The notes: generated by a model not told the origin, from the letters alone. A stretch of 12,588 nt of DNA from Erysipelothrix sp. UBA3383 (GCA_002358955.1 DEPV01000086.1:13135-25722); one strand, 5' to 3'; positions 1 through 6,860 are shown, numbered from the stretch's first letter. Program-made: numbers and translations.

Positions 1-322
1 CGGGTACTACAGGTACAATCCCCTGTGCTGCAAATAAGATTAAAACTGTATTCACTAATAGTTTATCTGCAATGGGGTCTAAAAACTTACCAAATGTTGT
101 AATCATATCACGACTACGAGCTAAATACCCATCTAAAAAGTCTGTGAATGATGCGACTGCAAAAATCACTAATAAAATAATGTTTTTATAAGATAAGACG
201 GCACTACCAACACTGATAAAACCAATACTAATGCCAAATTGAGCATAAGGAAATACTGCCACCAACACCAAAATCGGTATTAATGTAATTCTAAATACGG
301 TTAATTTGTTTGCTAAATTCAT
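1..322 (-). CDS. pgsA: CDP-diacylglycerol-glycerol-3-phosphate 3-phosphatidyltransferase, partial (N-terminal 107 residues)
   Basis: Phosphatidylglycerophosphate synthase is an integral membrane enzyme that transfers the phosphatidyl group from CDP-diacylglycerol to glycerol-3-phosphate, the committed step to phosphatidylglycerol. The visible N-terminal part starts MNLANKLTVFRITLIP, typical of the family. It carries the complete CDP-alcohol phosphotransferase signature D-x2-D-G-x2-A-R-x8-G-x3-D-x3-D (D61, D64, G65, A68, R69, G78, D82, D86), flanked by hydrophobic helices. The ATG at 320-322 lies 2 bases past the rodZ stop, with a GGAGAG ribosome site inside the end of rodZ, so translation is probably coupled. 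The C-terminal part is beyond the left edge. In many Bacillota rodZ-pgsA precedes cinA-recA, which may lie just outside. The family assignment is secure; the exact substrate is inferred from the gene order. Confidence 0.93.
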   Translation of the reverse strand, partial: MNLANKLTVFRITLIPILVLVAVFPYAQFGISIGFISVGSAVLSYKNIILLVIFAVASFTDFLDGYLARSRDMITTFGKFLDPIADKLLVNTVLILFAAQGIVPVVP

Positions 323-324
323 TT

Positions 325-1260
325 TTACTCTCCACTGAATCTAAAAGTTACTGGAATCGGGCTACGACTGCCACTAACACTTGCGTCCAATTCAATCTCT
401 TGGCCGTTAATACTGATGGTATTGTTTAAAGGATATCCTAAAGAAATCTCTAAAACTTTACCGTTTGTTGCTTTTGTTGCAAGGGATACTGATTCTCCCG
501 GATTGTAAACTACACCAGCTTCTGGTGTTGGTTGAACTGCTCCATCCAGTGTAAAACGTAATGTTGTTGATACATTGACACCCACTTCAAATAAGAAGTC
601 AGCATCTTCAGTCCAGTTGCTGATGTCATAAGTACGAGCATCAACTTTTGTTACCGTTAGATCTGTACTTGGTGTTTCTTCATCTGTATTACCTGGTTTT
701 TCACCCGTATCATCACCTGGTGTTTCACCTGGCTTCTCACTATCACCATCTTGATCACTATCATTGTTATCATTAGTTGGTGGTACAGGACGATTGACAA
801 TGGGTGTATCACTATCACTTTGAAAAGATGGAATGATCACCTTAACAAAAACAAAGAGTAAGCCAATCACTATTGCCAGTGCTAAAGTGATCAGTGCAAC
901 ACTTGCAATATCCACTTTAAACATTTTTGATGATGGTTTGCTTACCTTACGTCGTTTCTTTTCAATTCCTTTTTCAATACTTTCCATTTCTTGTACTTTG
1001 CTGATGGATAAAGTATCTGTAAATCCTGAAATATTGTCATCCAATTCTGCGCGAATCTCATTGTAATTAACTCCTAATGTATTTGCATAATAACGTACAA
1101 AATAAGTTAAATAAGACAAGTCATCTTTGAAAAATGAAATATTACCTTCTTCAATTGCTTTTAATTGAATCTTGGATAACTTTGTTTTCTCACTCATATC
1201 GTCTAGTGAGAAGCCAAGTTCCAAGCGTTTTTCTTTGAGTATTTCACCGATTGATTCCAC
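325..1260 (-). CDS. rodZ: RodZ-like cell-shape protein: cytoplasmic helix-turn-helix, one membrane helix, extracellular beta domain (311 aa)
   Basis: RodZ links the MreB cytoskeleton to the wall-elongation machinery across the membrane. Residues 1-70 form the helix-turn-helix domain of this family (MESIGEILKEKRLELGFSLD, then the SKIQLKAIEEGN region). A basic stretch KKRRK (about 101-105) precedes a single hydrophobic helix at about 117-143. Residues 148-200 are a low-complexity linker rich in D, P, G, T and E. Residues 200-311 are beta-rich, as in the C-terminal RodZ domain (DUF4115). The start is GTG (1258-1260), chosen because AGGAGG lies 8 bases upstream and the sequence matches the family from its first residues. 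It is the first gene of a rodZ-pgsA pair behind a strong promoter at 1290-1318. The acidic linker is longer than a simple spacer needs but not exceptional. Homologues in Bacillota are also called YmfM. Confidence 0.88.
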   Translation of the reverse strand: MESIGEILKEKRLELGFSLDDMSEKTKLSKIQLKAIEEGNISFFKDDLSYLTYFVRYYANTLGVNYNEIRAELDDNISGFTDTLSISKVQEMESIEKGIEKKRRKVSKPSSKMFKVDIASVALITLALAIVIGLLFVFVKVIIPSFQSDSDTPIVNRPVPPTNDNNDSDQDGDSEKPGETPGDDTGEKPGNTDEETPSTDLTVTKVDARTYDISNWTEDADFLFEVGVNVSTTLRFTLDGAVQPTPEAGVVYNPGESVSLATKATNGKVLEISLGYPLNNTISINGQEIELDASVSGSRSPIPVTFRFSGE

Positions 1261-1289
1261 TATAAAGGCCTCCTCGAATTTCTTTACTA

Positions 1290-1318
1290 ATTATACCAAT
1301 TTTTATATATTCTTTCAA
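1290..1318 (-). promoter_or_regulatory. Sigma-A-type promoter of rodZ-pgsA
   Basis: Read on the minus strand, TTGAAA (1313-1318) is followed after exactly 17 bases by TATAAT (1290-1295). TGG directly before the -10 box gives an extended -10 element. It lies 29 bases before the GTG start of rodZ, leaving room for the AGGAGG ribosome site. Both boxes are close to consensus, so constitutive expression is expected. Confidence 0.88.
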
Positions 1319-1365
1319 TGGTCCCTACCAAGCCTTTAAAAACCACATAAATTACCTTATTCTTG

Positions 1366-1394
1366 AAAAAAAGCCGTTTTTATACGGCTTTTTT
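1366..1394. terminator. Rho-independent terminator after the regulator pseudogene (works on both strands by sequence)
   Basis: GCCGT (1373-1377) pairs with ACGGC (1384-1388), extended by A/T pairing between the A-run at 1366-1372 and the T-run at 1389-1394. It lies 9 bases past the distal stop of the Mga-like gene (1403), not next to the premature stop at 1619. This supports the longer reading frame as the ancestral gene. It also separates that gene from the rodZ promoter. Confidence 0.85.
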
Positions 1395-1402
1395 AAGGTT
1401 TA

Positions 1403-2731
1403 TTATTCAAATTCTACAACATCTTTGATTCCTAGATGTTGGTTATAGATGGCTAGATAAATACGGTCAATATCATCTTTACCGGGTAAATCACTGATTG
1501 GAATGGCAGTTGTGTCTTTAATTTTAGTGACATGTGACATGGTTGAAAATACGATGTCATAGTCATTTTCTTCACTGTAGACATAAACATTATGAAATGA
1601 GAAATGTCTTCTTAAGAATTAGACTAAGGAATAAGCATGACTGGTTCCAAGATCACTATGGACTCCTAAACGTAAAGAACGATGTGGTCTTATATTTGGT
1701 ATGTGAATGTATAAGTTATACATTACTTCACCAAATCGATCACTTAAATCCATATCTAAAAGGTCACCATAACGATTTAAGGTTTGTTTAAAAACTTGGT
1801 CTGCACTGGTGTGTTCTACAGCAAAACGTTGTCCAAACATTTTAAATCGGTTCAAAATAGTATCCACATCCGTATCGTTTGCCATTAATTTTAAAAGAAT
1901 GCTGATGATGACATCACTTGCGCTCTTAAAATCAGAGAGGTGCTGATCAATGTAACTACGACCAAAGTACTTACCCACTTCCTGGTCAAGACTGGTTTCA
2001 AATACAGTAATGAAATCAGCAAATTTAATGCGTTCAAACATATCTTCATATTCCATGACGATTTCTGCTTCATTCATAATTTCTTGTTTTAAACGTGCTT
2101 CCCCTACAATTCCTAAAATATCTAAGTAGTTATTTAAAAGGTTGGTACGTTGTAGGTTTAATCCTGCAATATAACGTTCAAAGATGGGTCTGTGATCTGT
2201 TTGGGGTATATCCATAATTTCATCCACACTTGCAGTGATGAACAATTCAGTAATCAGATGCACCAAACGGACTTCACTTTTTGCAACTATAATAGGTTTT
2301 GAATGAGCCCCTTCTTTAATGTAATCAATCTTAGCATCAATCACACTTAAAAAAGAGTTAATGCGTGTAATGGTCTTACGTAGATAAGATTCACTAAAAT
2401 TAAGATTGTTAGCATGATCATAAATCCTGTATTTTGGATAGAAATAGATATTCATCAATAAGACAATGGTAACTTCTTCTTGATACAATTCTTTCTTAAT
2501 CATATTCAGAACGCCTAAGGCAATAATATTGATACTGATTGAGTTTGTATCGACTTCCATTAGGAGCAATTCACCCCATCGCGAATGCATGTATTCAACA
2601 TCGGTTTTAACGGTTGCCTTTGAGCATTCGTTCAAAACCATAATTTCATCAAATTCAATTCGATCTTGAAAATAAGTATTTTCCAAAATCGTCAAAATCC
2701 GCAGAGTCTGCGTGCTCACTAACTGTTTCAT
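1403..2731 (-). pseudogene. Mga-like transcription regulator (HTH-PRD-EIIB layout), interrupted by an in-frame TAA at codon 371
   Basis: The first open stretch (2731-1619) encodes 370 residues. The same frame continues after the TAA at 1619-1621 for 71 codons to a second TAA at 1403-1405, giving about 442 residues if intact. Two DNA-binding helix-turn-helix regions are likely near residues 26-50 (around CSKATVKTDVEYM) and 110-130 (SESYLRKTITRINSF). The middle, about 160-350, is helical and fits PRD-type domains. From about 353 the chain looks like a PTS EIIB-type domain: RLGVHSDLG, then the stop, then HFSFHNVYVYSEENDYDIVF and a tail ending DVVEFE. The stop therefore falls inside the first helix of this last domain. 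Known members of this family (Mga, AtxA) control surface and virulence genes and can be tuned by PTS phosphorylation. Here it may once have controlled the surface operon at 3095-6652, which is inference. The 370-residue product could keep DNA binding. A sequencing error must be excluded. The ATG at 2729-2731 has AAAAGGGGG just upstream. Confidence 0.78.
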
Positions 2732-2782
2732 AAATCCCCCTTTTATAAATATGACTATTAAGTGTACGATTAATTTATCTCT

Positions 2783-2810
2783 ATAATAGCAACCTTTATT
2801 GCATAAGCAA
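2783..2810 (-). promoter_or_regulatory. Candidate promoter of the Mga-like gene
   Basis: On the minus strand TTGCTT (2805-2810) and TATTAT (2783-2788) are separated by 16 bases, about 50 bases before the ATG. The -35 box overlaps the proximal arm of the dyad at 2798-2837, as expected if a regulator binds there. The match is moderate, and the extended -10 at 2872-2880 is an alternative start point. Confidence 0.45.
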
Positions 2811-2837
2811 AGCGTTAATTAAGCAATTTTATGCAAT
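2798..2837. repeat. Perfect 9-bp inverted repeat ATTGCATAA / TTATGCAAT, possible operator
   Basis: ATTGCATAA at 2798-2806 and its exact reverse complement at 2829-2837 are separated by 22 bases. The arms are about three helical turns apart, which suits a dimeric DNA-binding protein better than a terminator, since there is no U-run. Two further TTGCTTA copies on the minus strand lie inside the spacer and arm. It surrounds the candidate -35 box of the Mga-like gene. A function as an autoregulatory site is inference. Confidence 0.5.
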
Positions 2838-2871
2838 TGATTGAATATTAAGTGATAATTTACGGGTTTTT

Positions 2872-2880
2872 ATTATACCA
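2872..2880 (-). promoter_or_regulatory. Candidate extended -10 promoter upstream of the Mga-like gene
   Basis: The minus strand reads TGGTATAAT, a perfect TATAAT (2872-2877) with the TGN extension, about 140 bases before the ATG at 2731. No good -35 box is seen, but extended -10 promoters can work without one. A transcript from here would carry the 2798-2837 dyad in its leader. Its use instead of the 2783-2810 promoter is not decided by sequence. Confidence 0.4.
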
Positions 2881-3056
2881 AGCTGATAATATTTTATGTT
2901 TTTTGTTAAAAAGGACGTATTTATATAAAAGCCTTCAAGTTCTTCTAGCTTCATATTTGTTAGGTCTTAGGGTCACAATTTATAAGGTCTCTAGTTGTTT
3001 AAGAATATAAATATTTTTAATCTTTGTTTCATTACTAAGTATAAAGTTGATTTCAT
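2881..3056. other. Gene-free part of the gap between the surface operon and the regulator
   Basis: The whole gap from 2732 to 3094 holds the regulator promoters and dyad on its left and the operon terminator on its right. The part between is AT-rich. I see no RNA gene and no reading frame with a ribosome site. AGGTCT occurs twice (near 2962 and 2983), which may be chance. Confidence 0.5.
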
Positions 3057-3094
3057 AAAAAAAAAGTATCATAAATTCATATAATACTTTTTTT
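3057..3094 (-). terminator. Rho-independent terminator of the surface operon
   Basis: A run of A at 3057-3065 followed by GTAT (3066-3069) pairs with ATAC plus a T-run at about 3084-3094, across a loop of roughly 14 bases. Read on the minus strand, the hairpin begins immediately after the TAG stop of the 219-aa gene and ends in a run of nine T. The stem is almost entirely A/T, so it may be leaky, but position and shape fit the end of the operon. Confidence 0.72.
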
Positions 3095-3754
3095 CTATAT
3101 ATTAAATTTTTTAACACAAATAAACTTCTTTTTTAATTCAGCTATTTTTGGTAATGCTTCAAATGTTAAATGTAAAAGTAAGTCTTTGATTTTTGTATTG
3201 TCATCAATTTTTTGATTTACTACACCACCATATTGGAAACCAACTGTTTTATCACTCTCAGTACCTAATGTGATGACATTTTGTTCTGTAAGTGTTTTAA
3301 ATTTCCCGTCTTTTATCAATGTCATTCCATCGAATTGTAAAGATCCTTCTACCGGTTGTAATATAAGGTCAAAGTTTTCGTCTAAATTCGTTAACTCTGA
3401 TTCACCCTCTCTTGTAATACCATTTACAGTAATATTAACACCACGTGCCGAATTATTGGTAATCGTATAATCCGGAGATTTGATACTTTTATTTACATCG
3501 TCCTTGTTATTATAGAAAATTGTGTTTGTTGGAATCACTACATTAATCCAATCATCATCACCTTCAGGAATTCCTGCGTTATCGTCTTCGTTATTTGCTC
3601 CTAAAGTTCCACTGATATTAATATTACCTGATGCTTTTTTGTTAATATGTGTTTCATTATTGTTTGATTCAGATGCCTCTTCTGCTGCTGCTGGAACTAC
3701 TGCCATAGCTCCTACTAATGTTGTTGCTAATAAACCTAATAATACTTTTTTCAT
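3095..3754 (-). CDS. Secreted beta-sandwich surface protein of unknown function, last gene of the surface operon (219 aa)
   Basis: A clear signal peptide (MKKVLLGLLATTLVGAMAVV, then PAAA) predicts cleavage after A24. The mature part is acidic and N/D-rich to about residue 68 and then beta-rich: WINVVIPTNTIFY (69-81), DYTITNNSARGVNITVNGI (95-113), FDLILQP (128-134) and LLLHLTFEAL (192-201). This strand pattern recalls small secreted proteins encoded in Gram-positive surface-protein clusters, but I cannot name a family. There is no LPxTG motif, no WxL motif and no second membrane helix. The last 18 residues (PKIAELKKKFICVKKFNI) are unusually basic and contain the only cysteine. It is translated from ATG at 3752-3754 with AAGGGGG 9 bases upstream, 44 bases after the 186-aa gene. 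It is probably cotranscribed with the two genes before it, and a structural or matrix role at the cell surface is inference. Confidence 0.75.
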   Translation of the reverse strand: MKKVLLGLLATTLVGAMAVVPAAAEEASESNNNETHINKKASGNINISGTLGANNEDDNAGIPEGDDDWINVVIPTNTIFYNNKDDVNKSIKSPDYTITNNSARGVNITVNGITREGESELTNLDENFDLILQPVEGSLQFDGMTLIKDGKFKTLTEQNVITLGTESDKTVGFQYGGVVNQKIDDNTKIKDLLLHLTFEALPKIAELKKKFICVKKFNI

Positions 3755-3798
3755 ATATAAAATCCCCCTTTTTTGATTTTTTTAATTGCCACTATATG

Positions 3799-4359
3799 TT
3801 ATGGCTTAATACTTACTGAAACTTTAGCACTTACAATGCCTTGTTTTAGTTTTGTTTCGGCATTGTATATTGATACTTCCGCCGACATTTCATATTCTCC
3901 TGCATCAATAATTTGATCCAGAATGACCTCATTTATTTCTTGTCCTGGTAAAATTGCACCTGAGTTGTAAACAACACGACCAGACTCAACTTCGGTCAGT
4001 TCAACATTGATTGGATAGACATTTGATTTAGAGTTCTTAACTTTAAAGTTCCCTGCACCTGTCTTTTGATCAAAACTCGCTTCAGGATAAACAAGTAAGT
4101 TATAATAACTGCTATCTGCTGCAACTTGAGCTGCTTGTTTGATTTCTTTCTCAGTCATATCTTTAGCGTCTTTACCTTCTGGTAGAAAATCACCTCCGAT
4201 CACTGGTTCACTGGGACCTTTATTTCCATCTATATAAGAGGTGTAACACCCCTTCACTAGAAATAATAGTAACAGTAATAAAATCAACCATTTTACAATC
4301 TTGAACTTCTTGTTTTTTTCCTCTACTGGTGGTCTGCGACCTCTACTTAAATCATTCAT
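3799..4359 (-). CDS. Membrane-anchored extracellular protein of unknown function, middle gene of the surface operon (186 aa)
   Basis: A short basic cytoplasmic start (MNDLSRGRRPPVEEKNKKFK) leads into one hydrophobic helix at about 21-36 (IVKWLILLLLLLFLVK). The positive-inside rule then puts the remaining 150 residues outside. These contain an acidic stretch (DFLPEGKDAKDMTEKEIKQA, 57-76) and a beta-rich domain at about 88-186 with N-x-YPINVEL, YNSGAILPGQEI and the AGEYEMSAEVSIYN region. I recognise this pattern as a recurring uncharacterised family found beside surface-protein genes in Bacillota, and no function is established to my knowledge. Cys38 follows the helix, but lysine at -2 makes a lipobox unlikely. 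It starts 13 bases after the 759-aa gene, with GGAG 8 bases before the ATG. In this operon it is the only protein with an evident membrane anchor, so a docking or chaperone role for its secreted neighbours is possible (inference). Confidence 0.8.
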   Translation of the reverse strand: MNDLSRGRRPPVEEKNKKFKIVKWLILLLLLLFLVKGCYTSYIDGNKGPSEPVIGGDFLPEGKDAKDMTEKEIKQAAQVAADSSYYNLLVYPEASFDQKTGAGNFKVKNSKSNVYPINVELTEVESGRVVYNSGAILPGQEINEVILDQIIDAGEYEMSAEVSIYNAETKLKQGIVSAKVSVSIKP

Positions 4360-4372
4360 AATTTTATTCTCC

Positions 4373-6652
4373 TTATTTTATATATTCGTATTTAAATGAT
4401 ACATTGTATGAAACATTTCTTACTTTTTCTATAGATCCTTCATATTTGCCTTTTAAAATCATCTGAACAAAATTTTCAGTATTGCAATTATCTTTGTCAC
4501 CCCAAAACGGAGGCAAGATAAAATAGGATTGATCTGTATTGTTATCTAAACTTAACGGTCCCAATTTAATCGGTTTATCATTATTAATTTCCTCTAACCA
4601 TAGAGTCAACCAACCATCATATTCACTGTTTAATAACAAGTCATCATATGATGTAATGTGTTTTTTTGATTTAGCCTTTATCAGCGATGACGACAAATCT
4701 TCCTTCGGACCTAGGTAGATACCATTATCATAAGAAGATGTTATCTCAGTAATCGTTACCTTAATTGCGGTATTACCTTTGTTAATAAAATTTATTGGGT
4801 TGCCAATACCTTCTAAATCTGAGAAGTCACCAACTGTAGGTGAGGTAAAATTCCTAGATGCATTAGTTATAGTAATGTTCTCAAAACGATCAACTACAAC
4901 TTGAATTTCAATCCATGGATTACCAAAGCTATAGTCATTAAAATTTAGATTAGCTTTACTTCGAGCATAAATATAGTAGGTTCCCGGTTCTAAAGTATTA
5001 AGTGTTCTAAAATAGCTCATCTCTGTAAAAATATTTTCTTCAGAAATTAAAACACCATCCAATTCTTCTTTCCCTATATTCAATTGAGATTCATTACTAT
5101 TTATATTGTCATCAATAAGAAGACTTTTGGTTGTTACCTTATACTGAAATTTATCATGTACAGCACTCTGATTCTTACTTTTAATCTGAAGGTTAATGTC
5201 ACTAACCCGATCTCCTACTAGACTTTCTCCAATTAGTTCAATATCTTCTGGAAGTTTCGTGTACAGTACAGAATGAAATTTATTAAATAAATTATTAGTA
5301 ATAATGAATTCACCATTGGAACCAAAATTGAGATTTTCATCTTGCTTTCCATTCTGCAAGATACTCACAACGTAGTTCAAATTCGATATTGGTTTTTGTC
5401 TAATAGTCCATTTTGAATCGTATAATGGTCTTTTATTTAGATCACTGTGCTCTAATTTTATATATTTAGGATTGTCTACTTCAAATAAAACATTAGCAGT
5501 CAGAAAATCTCCACCATTAACCAACATTTCAAACGAAGAATTTTGCTTCATAGAAACTTTATTTATGTGCAATATTGGTTGTGGATTGTAATCTGATATA
5601 TATTTGAATTTGGCATTAGCTTCTAAGGATATGTTCATATTTAATATACTGAACTTATATTTGTCAGTATAAACTTCAAAGCTTGCATTCTCAGATATCC
5701 TAAGTTCTTTTACCGTATGGAAAATTTGATATTCATTACCTGAAGAAAAATTCTTAACGTAGGTATTCCCTTCAATAATAACTTCAGCAAATCTCTCTGC
5801 GAATTCCCCTCCACCTATAATTCCACTCATATCAAATTTATTTGTACCTTTGAGAGTGAGTATCGTATCTTCAGAGTGACTGTGAAATGGTTGTGCTCCA
5901 TAATTACTAATGTATGTTATATTTTCAAAAATCAAATTAACTCTTTTAGCTAAAGCTTCAACATTAACAATTCCATAATATGAACTTGCACGTTTCTCTT
6001 CATCTTCACCTCCATAAAATAAATTTTTTATATAGACTGTTATATCTGATTGTTTAACAAGAAGTGGATATGTTCCTACATCCTTGTGTTCTCTGTAAAG
6101 TGTATGATACCCGCCATCAATAACAATGTTATGATTTATTCCAATAGTATAAGAAAGTGGATAATCTTCATATATTATTCTTCCAGGATCTTCGATATCA
6201 GCTGCAAATTTGATTTGTTTTGGTTCTGTTTTCGAATGAGGGATCTCAATTGCCTCTCGTAGTTCTTTGAAGTTGGAAACCAGATAAGGATTTTGTTCTG
6301 ATCCATCACCATCAATATTACTTATTTGATGAGGAATTTCTGCAGAATCTATTTTAAAACTATCAGTTTCATTAGTATTGTTTGAATCATATGTTTGAGT
6401 TTGATCTAGTTCCTCTAATTTGTTTGATTCGAGGGATCCTACATTATCTATCATTTCTTCATTTATAGATTCATTAAGATCAATATCATTATTTTTTTCA
6501 TCAGTCGAGCTAGTATTTTTTTCAGATGTATTGATTTCTGCCGAATCCATAGTTTCTTCTATATTGTTTTCAGCAATCGTAGAACTGATAGTTGAAAATA
6601 TTAATATACTTACAAGTATTAAGAATGATAGATTTCTTTTTTTACGCTTCAT
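4373..6652 (-). CDS. Large secreted adhesin-like protein with pectate-lyase-like beta-helix domain, first gene of the surface operon (759 aa)
   Basis: The start MKRKKRNLSFLILVSILIFS and the segment to A27 form a signal peptide, with cleavage expected near residue 27. Residues 28-112 are low-complexity and acidic (E, N, S, T, D), probably an extended stalk. At 114-125 comes DGDGSEQNPYLV followed by NFKELREAI, the entry motif of the pectate-lyase-like adhesive domain common in surface proteins of enterococci, lactobacilli and relatives. Short repeated beta strands continue to about 400 (NIVIDGGYHTLY, ILTLKGTNKFDMSG, EVIIEGNTYVKNF, ASFEVYTD, SSFEMLVNGGDF). Residues 410-590 are further beta-rich sequence. 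A final domain at 590-759 ends VSYNVSFKYEYIK. There is no LPxTG, no WxL motif and no C-terminal membrane helix, so attachment is unexplained. The ATG at 6650-6652 has GGGGGG 6 bases upstream. A role in binding host or surface carbohydrate or protein is inferred from the fold, and enzymatic activity is not expected. Confidence 0.82.
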   Translation of the reverse strand: MKRKKRNLSFLILVSILIFSTISSTIAENNIEETMDSAEINTSEKNTSSTDEKNNDIDLNESINEEMIDNVGSLESNKLEELDQTQTYDSNNTNETDSFKIDSAEIPHQISNIDGDGSEQNPYLVSNFKELREAIEIPHSKTEPKQIKFAADIEDPGRIIYEDYPLSYTIGINHNIVIDGGYHTLYREHKDVGTYPLLVKQSDITVYIKNLFYGGEDEEKRASSYYGIVNVEALAKRVNLIFENITYISNYGAQPFHSHSEDTILTLKGTNKFDMSGIIGGGEFAERFAEVIIEGNTYVKNFSSGNEYQIFHTVKELRISENASFEVYTDKYKFSILNMNISLEANAKFKYISDYNPQPILHINKVSMKQNSSFEMLVNGGDFLTANVLFEVDNPKYIKLEHSDLNKRPLYDSKWTIRQKPISNLNYVVSILQNGKQDENLNFGSNGEFIITNNLFNKFHSVLYTKLPEDIELIGESLVGDRVSDINLQIKSKNQSAVHDKFQYKVTTKSLLIDDNINSNESQLNIGKEELDGVLISEENIFTEMSYFRTLNTLEPGTYYIYARSKANLNFNDYSFGNPWIEIQVVVDRFENITITNASRNFTSPTVGDFSDLEGIGNPINFINKGNTAIKVTITEITSSYDNGIYLGPKEDLSSSLIKAKSKKHITSYDDLLLNSEYDGWLTLWLEEINNDKPIKLGPLSLDNNTDQSYFILPPFWGDKDNCNTENFVQMILKGKYEGSIEKVRNVSYNVSFKYEYIK

Positions 6653-6761
6653 TTGGATCCCCCCTTTCCTTTATTTCTTATATCATTTGAGTTAATAAGT
6701 ATCATTTATTTTTCTAAGATATAAGCTGTAGTTAATAACTTAAATCTAGTAATTATTGTTA

Positions 6762-6789
6762 TATTTACTCTGCAACAAATTTTTAGCAA
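6762..6789 (-). promoter_or_regulatory. Weak candidate promoter of the surface operon
   Basis: On the minus strand TTGCTA (6784-6789) and TAAATA (6762-6767) are 16 bases apart, about 110 bases before the ATG. Neither box is strong, which would fit an activator-dependent promoter, but other weak pairs exist in this AT-rich stretch. The -35 box overlaps a GCAAATG repeat (6786-6792). Confidence 0.25.
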
Positions 6790-6824
6790 ATGTAAATTAG
6801 TGGTCATTTCCTTGACCGCAAATG
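6786..6824. repeat. GCAAATG direct repeats flanking a GGTCA/TGACC dyad
   Basis: GCAAATG occurs at 6786-6792 and 6818-6824, 32 bases apart, about three helical turns. Between them GGTCA (6802-6806) and TGACC (6813-6817) form a 5-bp inverted repeat with a 6-base spacer. The group lies just upstream of the surface operon, where an activator would bind. No factor can be named. Confidence 0.45.
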
Positions 6825-6860
6825 AAGTATAACAAGCCGTTTTTTTTATCACAACTAAAT

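Noticed and set aside
1619..1621. Programmed read-through or codon reassignment at the TAA in the regulator
   Set aside because: TAA is not reassigned in known Bacillota relatives, TAA ends several other genes here, and no read-through context or stem-loop is evident. A mutation or sequencing error is simpler.
1534..1791. Plus-strand open frame of 85 codons
   Set aside because: It is antisense to the Mga-like gene across its premature stop, and the minus-strand frame has recognisable domain sequence on both sides.
2829..2954. Minus-strand frame of 41 codons starting MKLEELEGFY
   Set aside because: There is no ribosome site before the ATG, and the frame runs through the candidate promoter and dyad of the regulator. 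Nothing supports coding.
4240..4300. Lipoprotein signal in the 186-aa protein (Cys38 after the hydrophobic helix)
   Set aside because: The residues before Cys38 are V-K-G. Lysine at -2 and the long charged N-terminus do not fit a lipobox, so a plain signal anchor is more likely.
4373..4700. WxL or LPxTG anchor at the C-terminus of the 759-aa protein
   Set aside because: GWLTLWLEE has two tryptophans but not the WxL arrangement, and the C-terminus lacks LPxTG, a hydrophobic helix and a basic tail.
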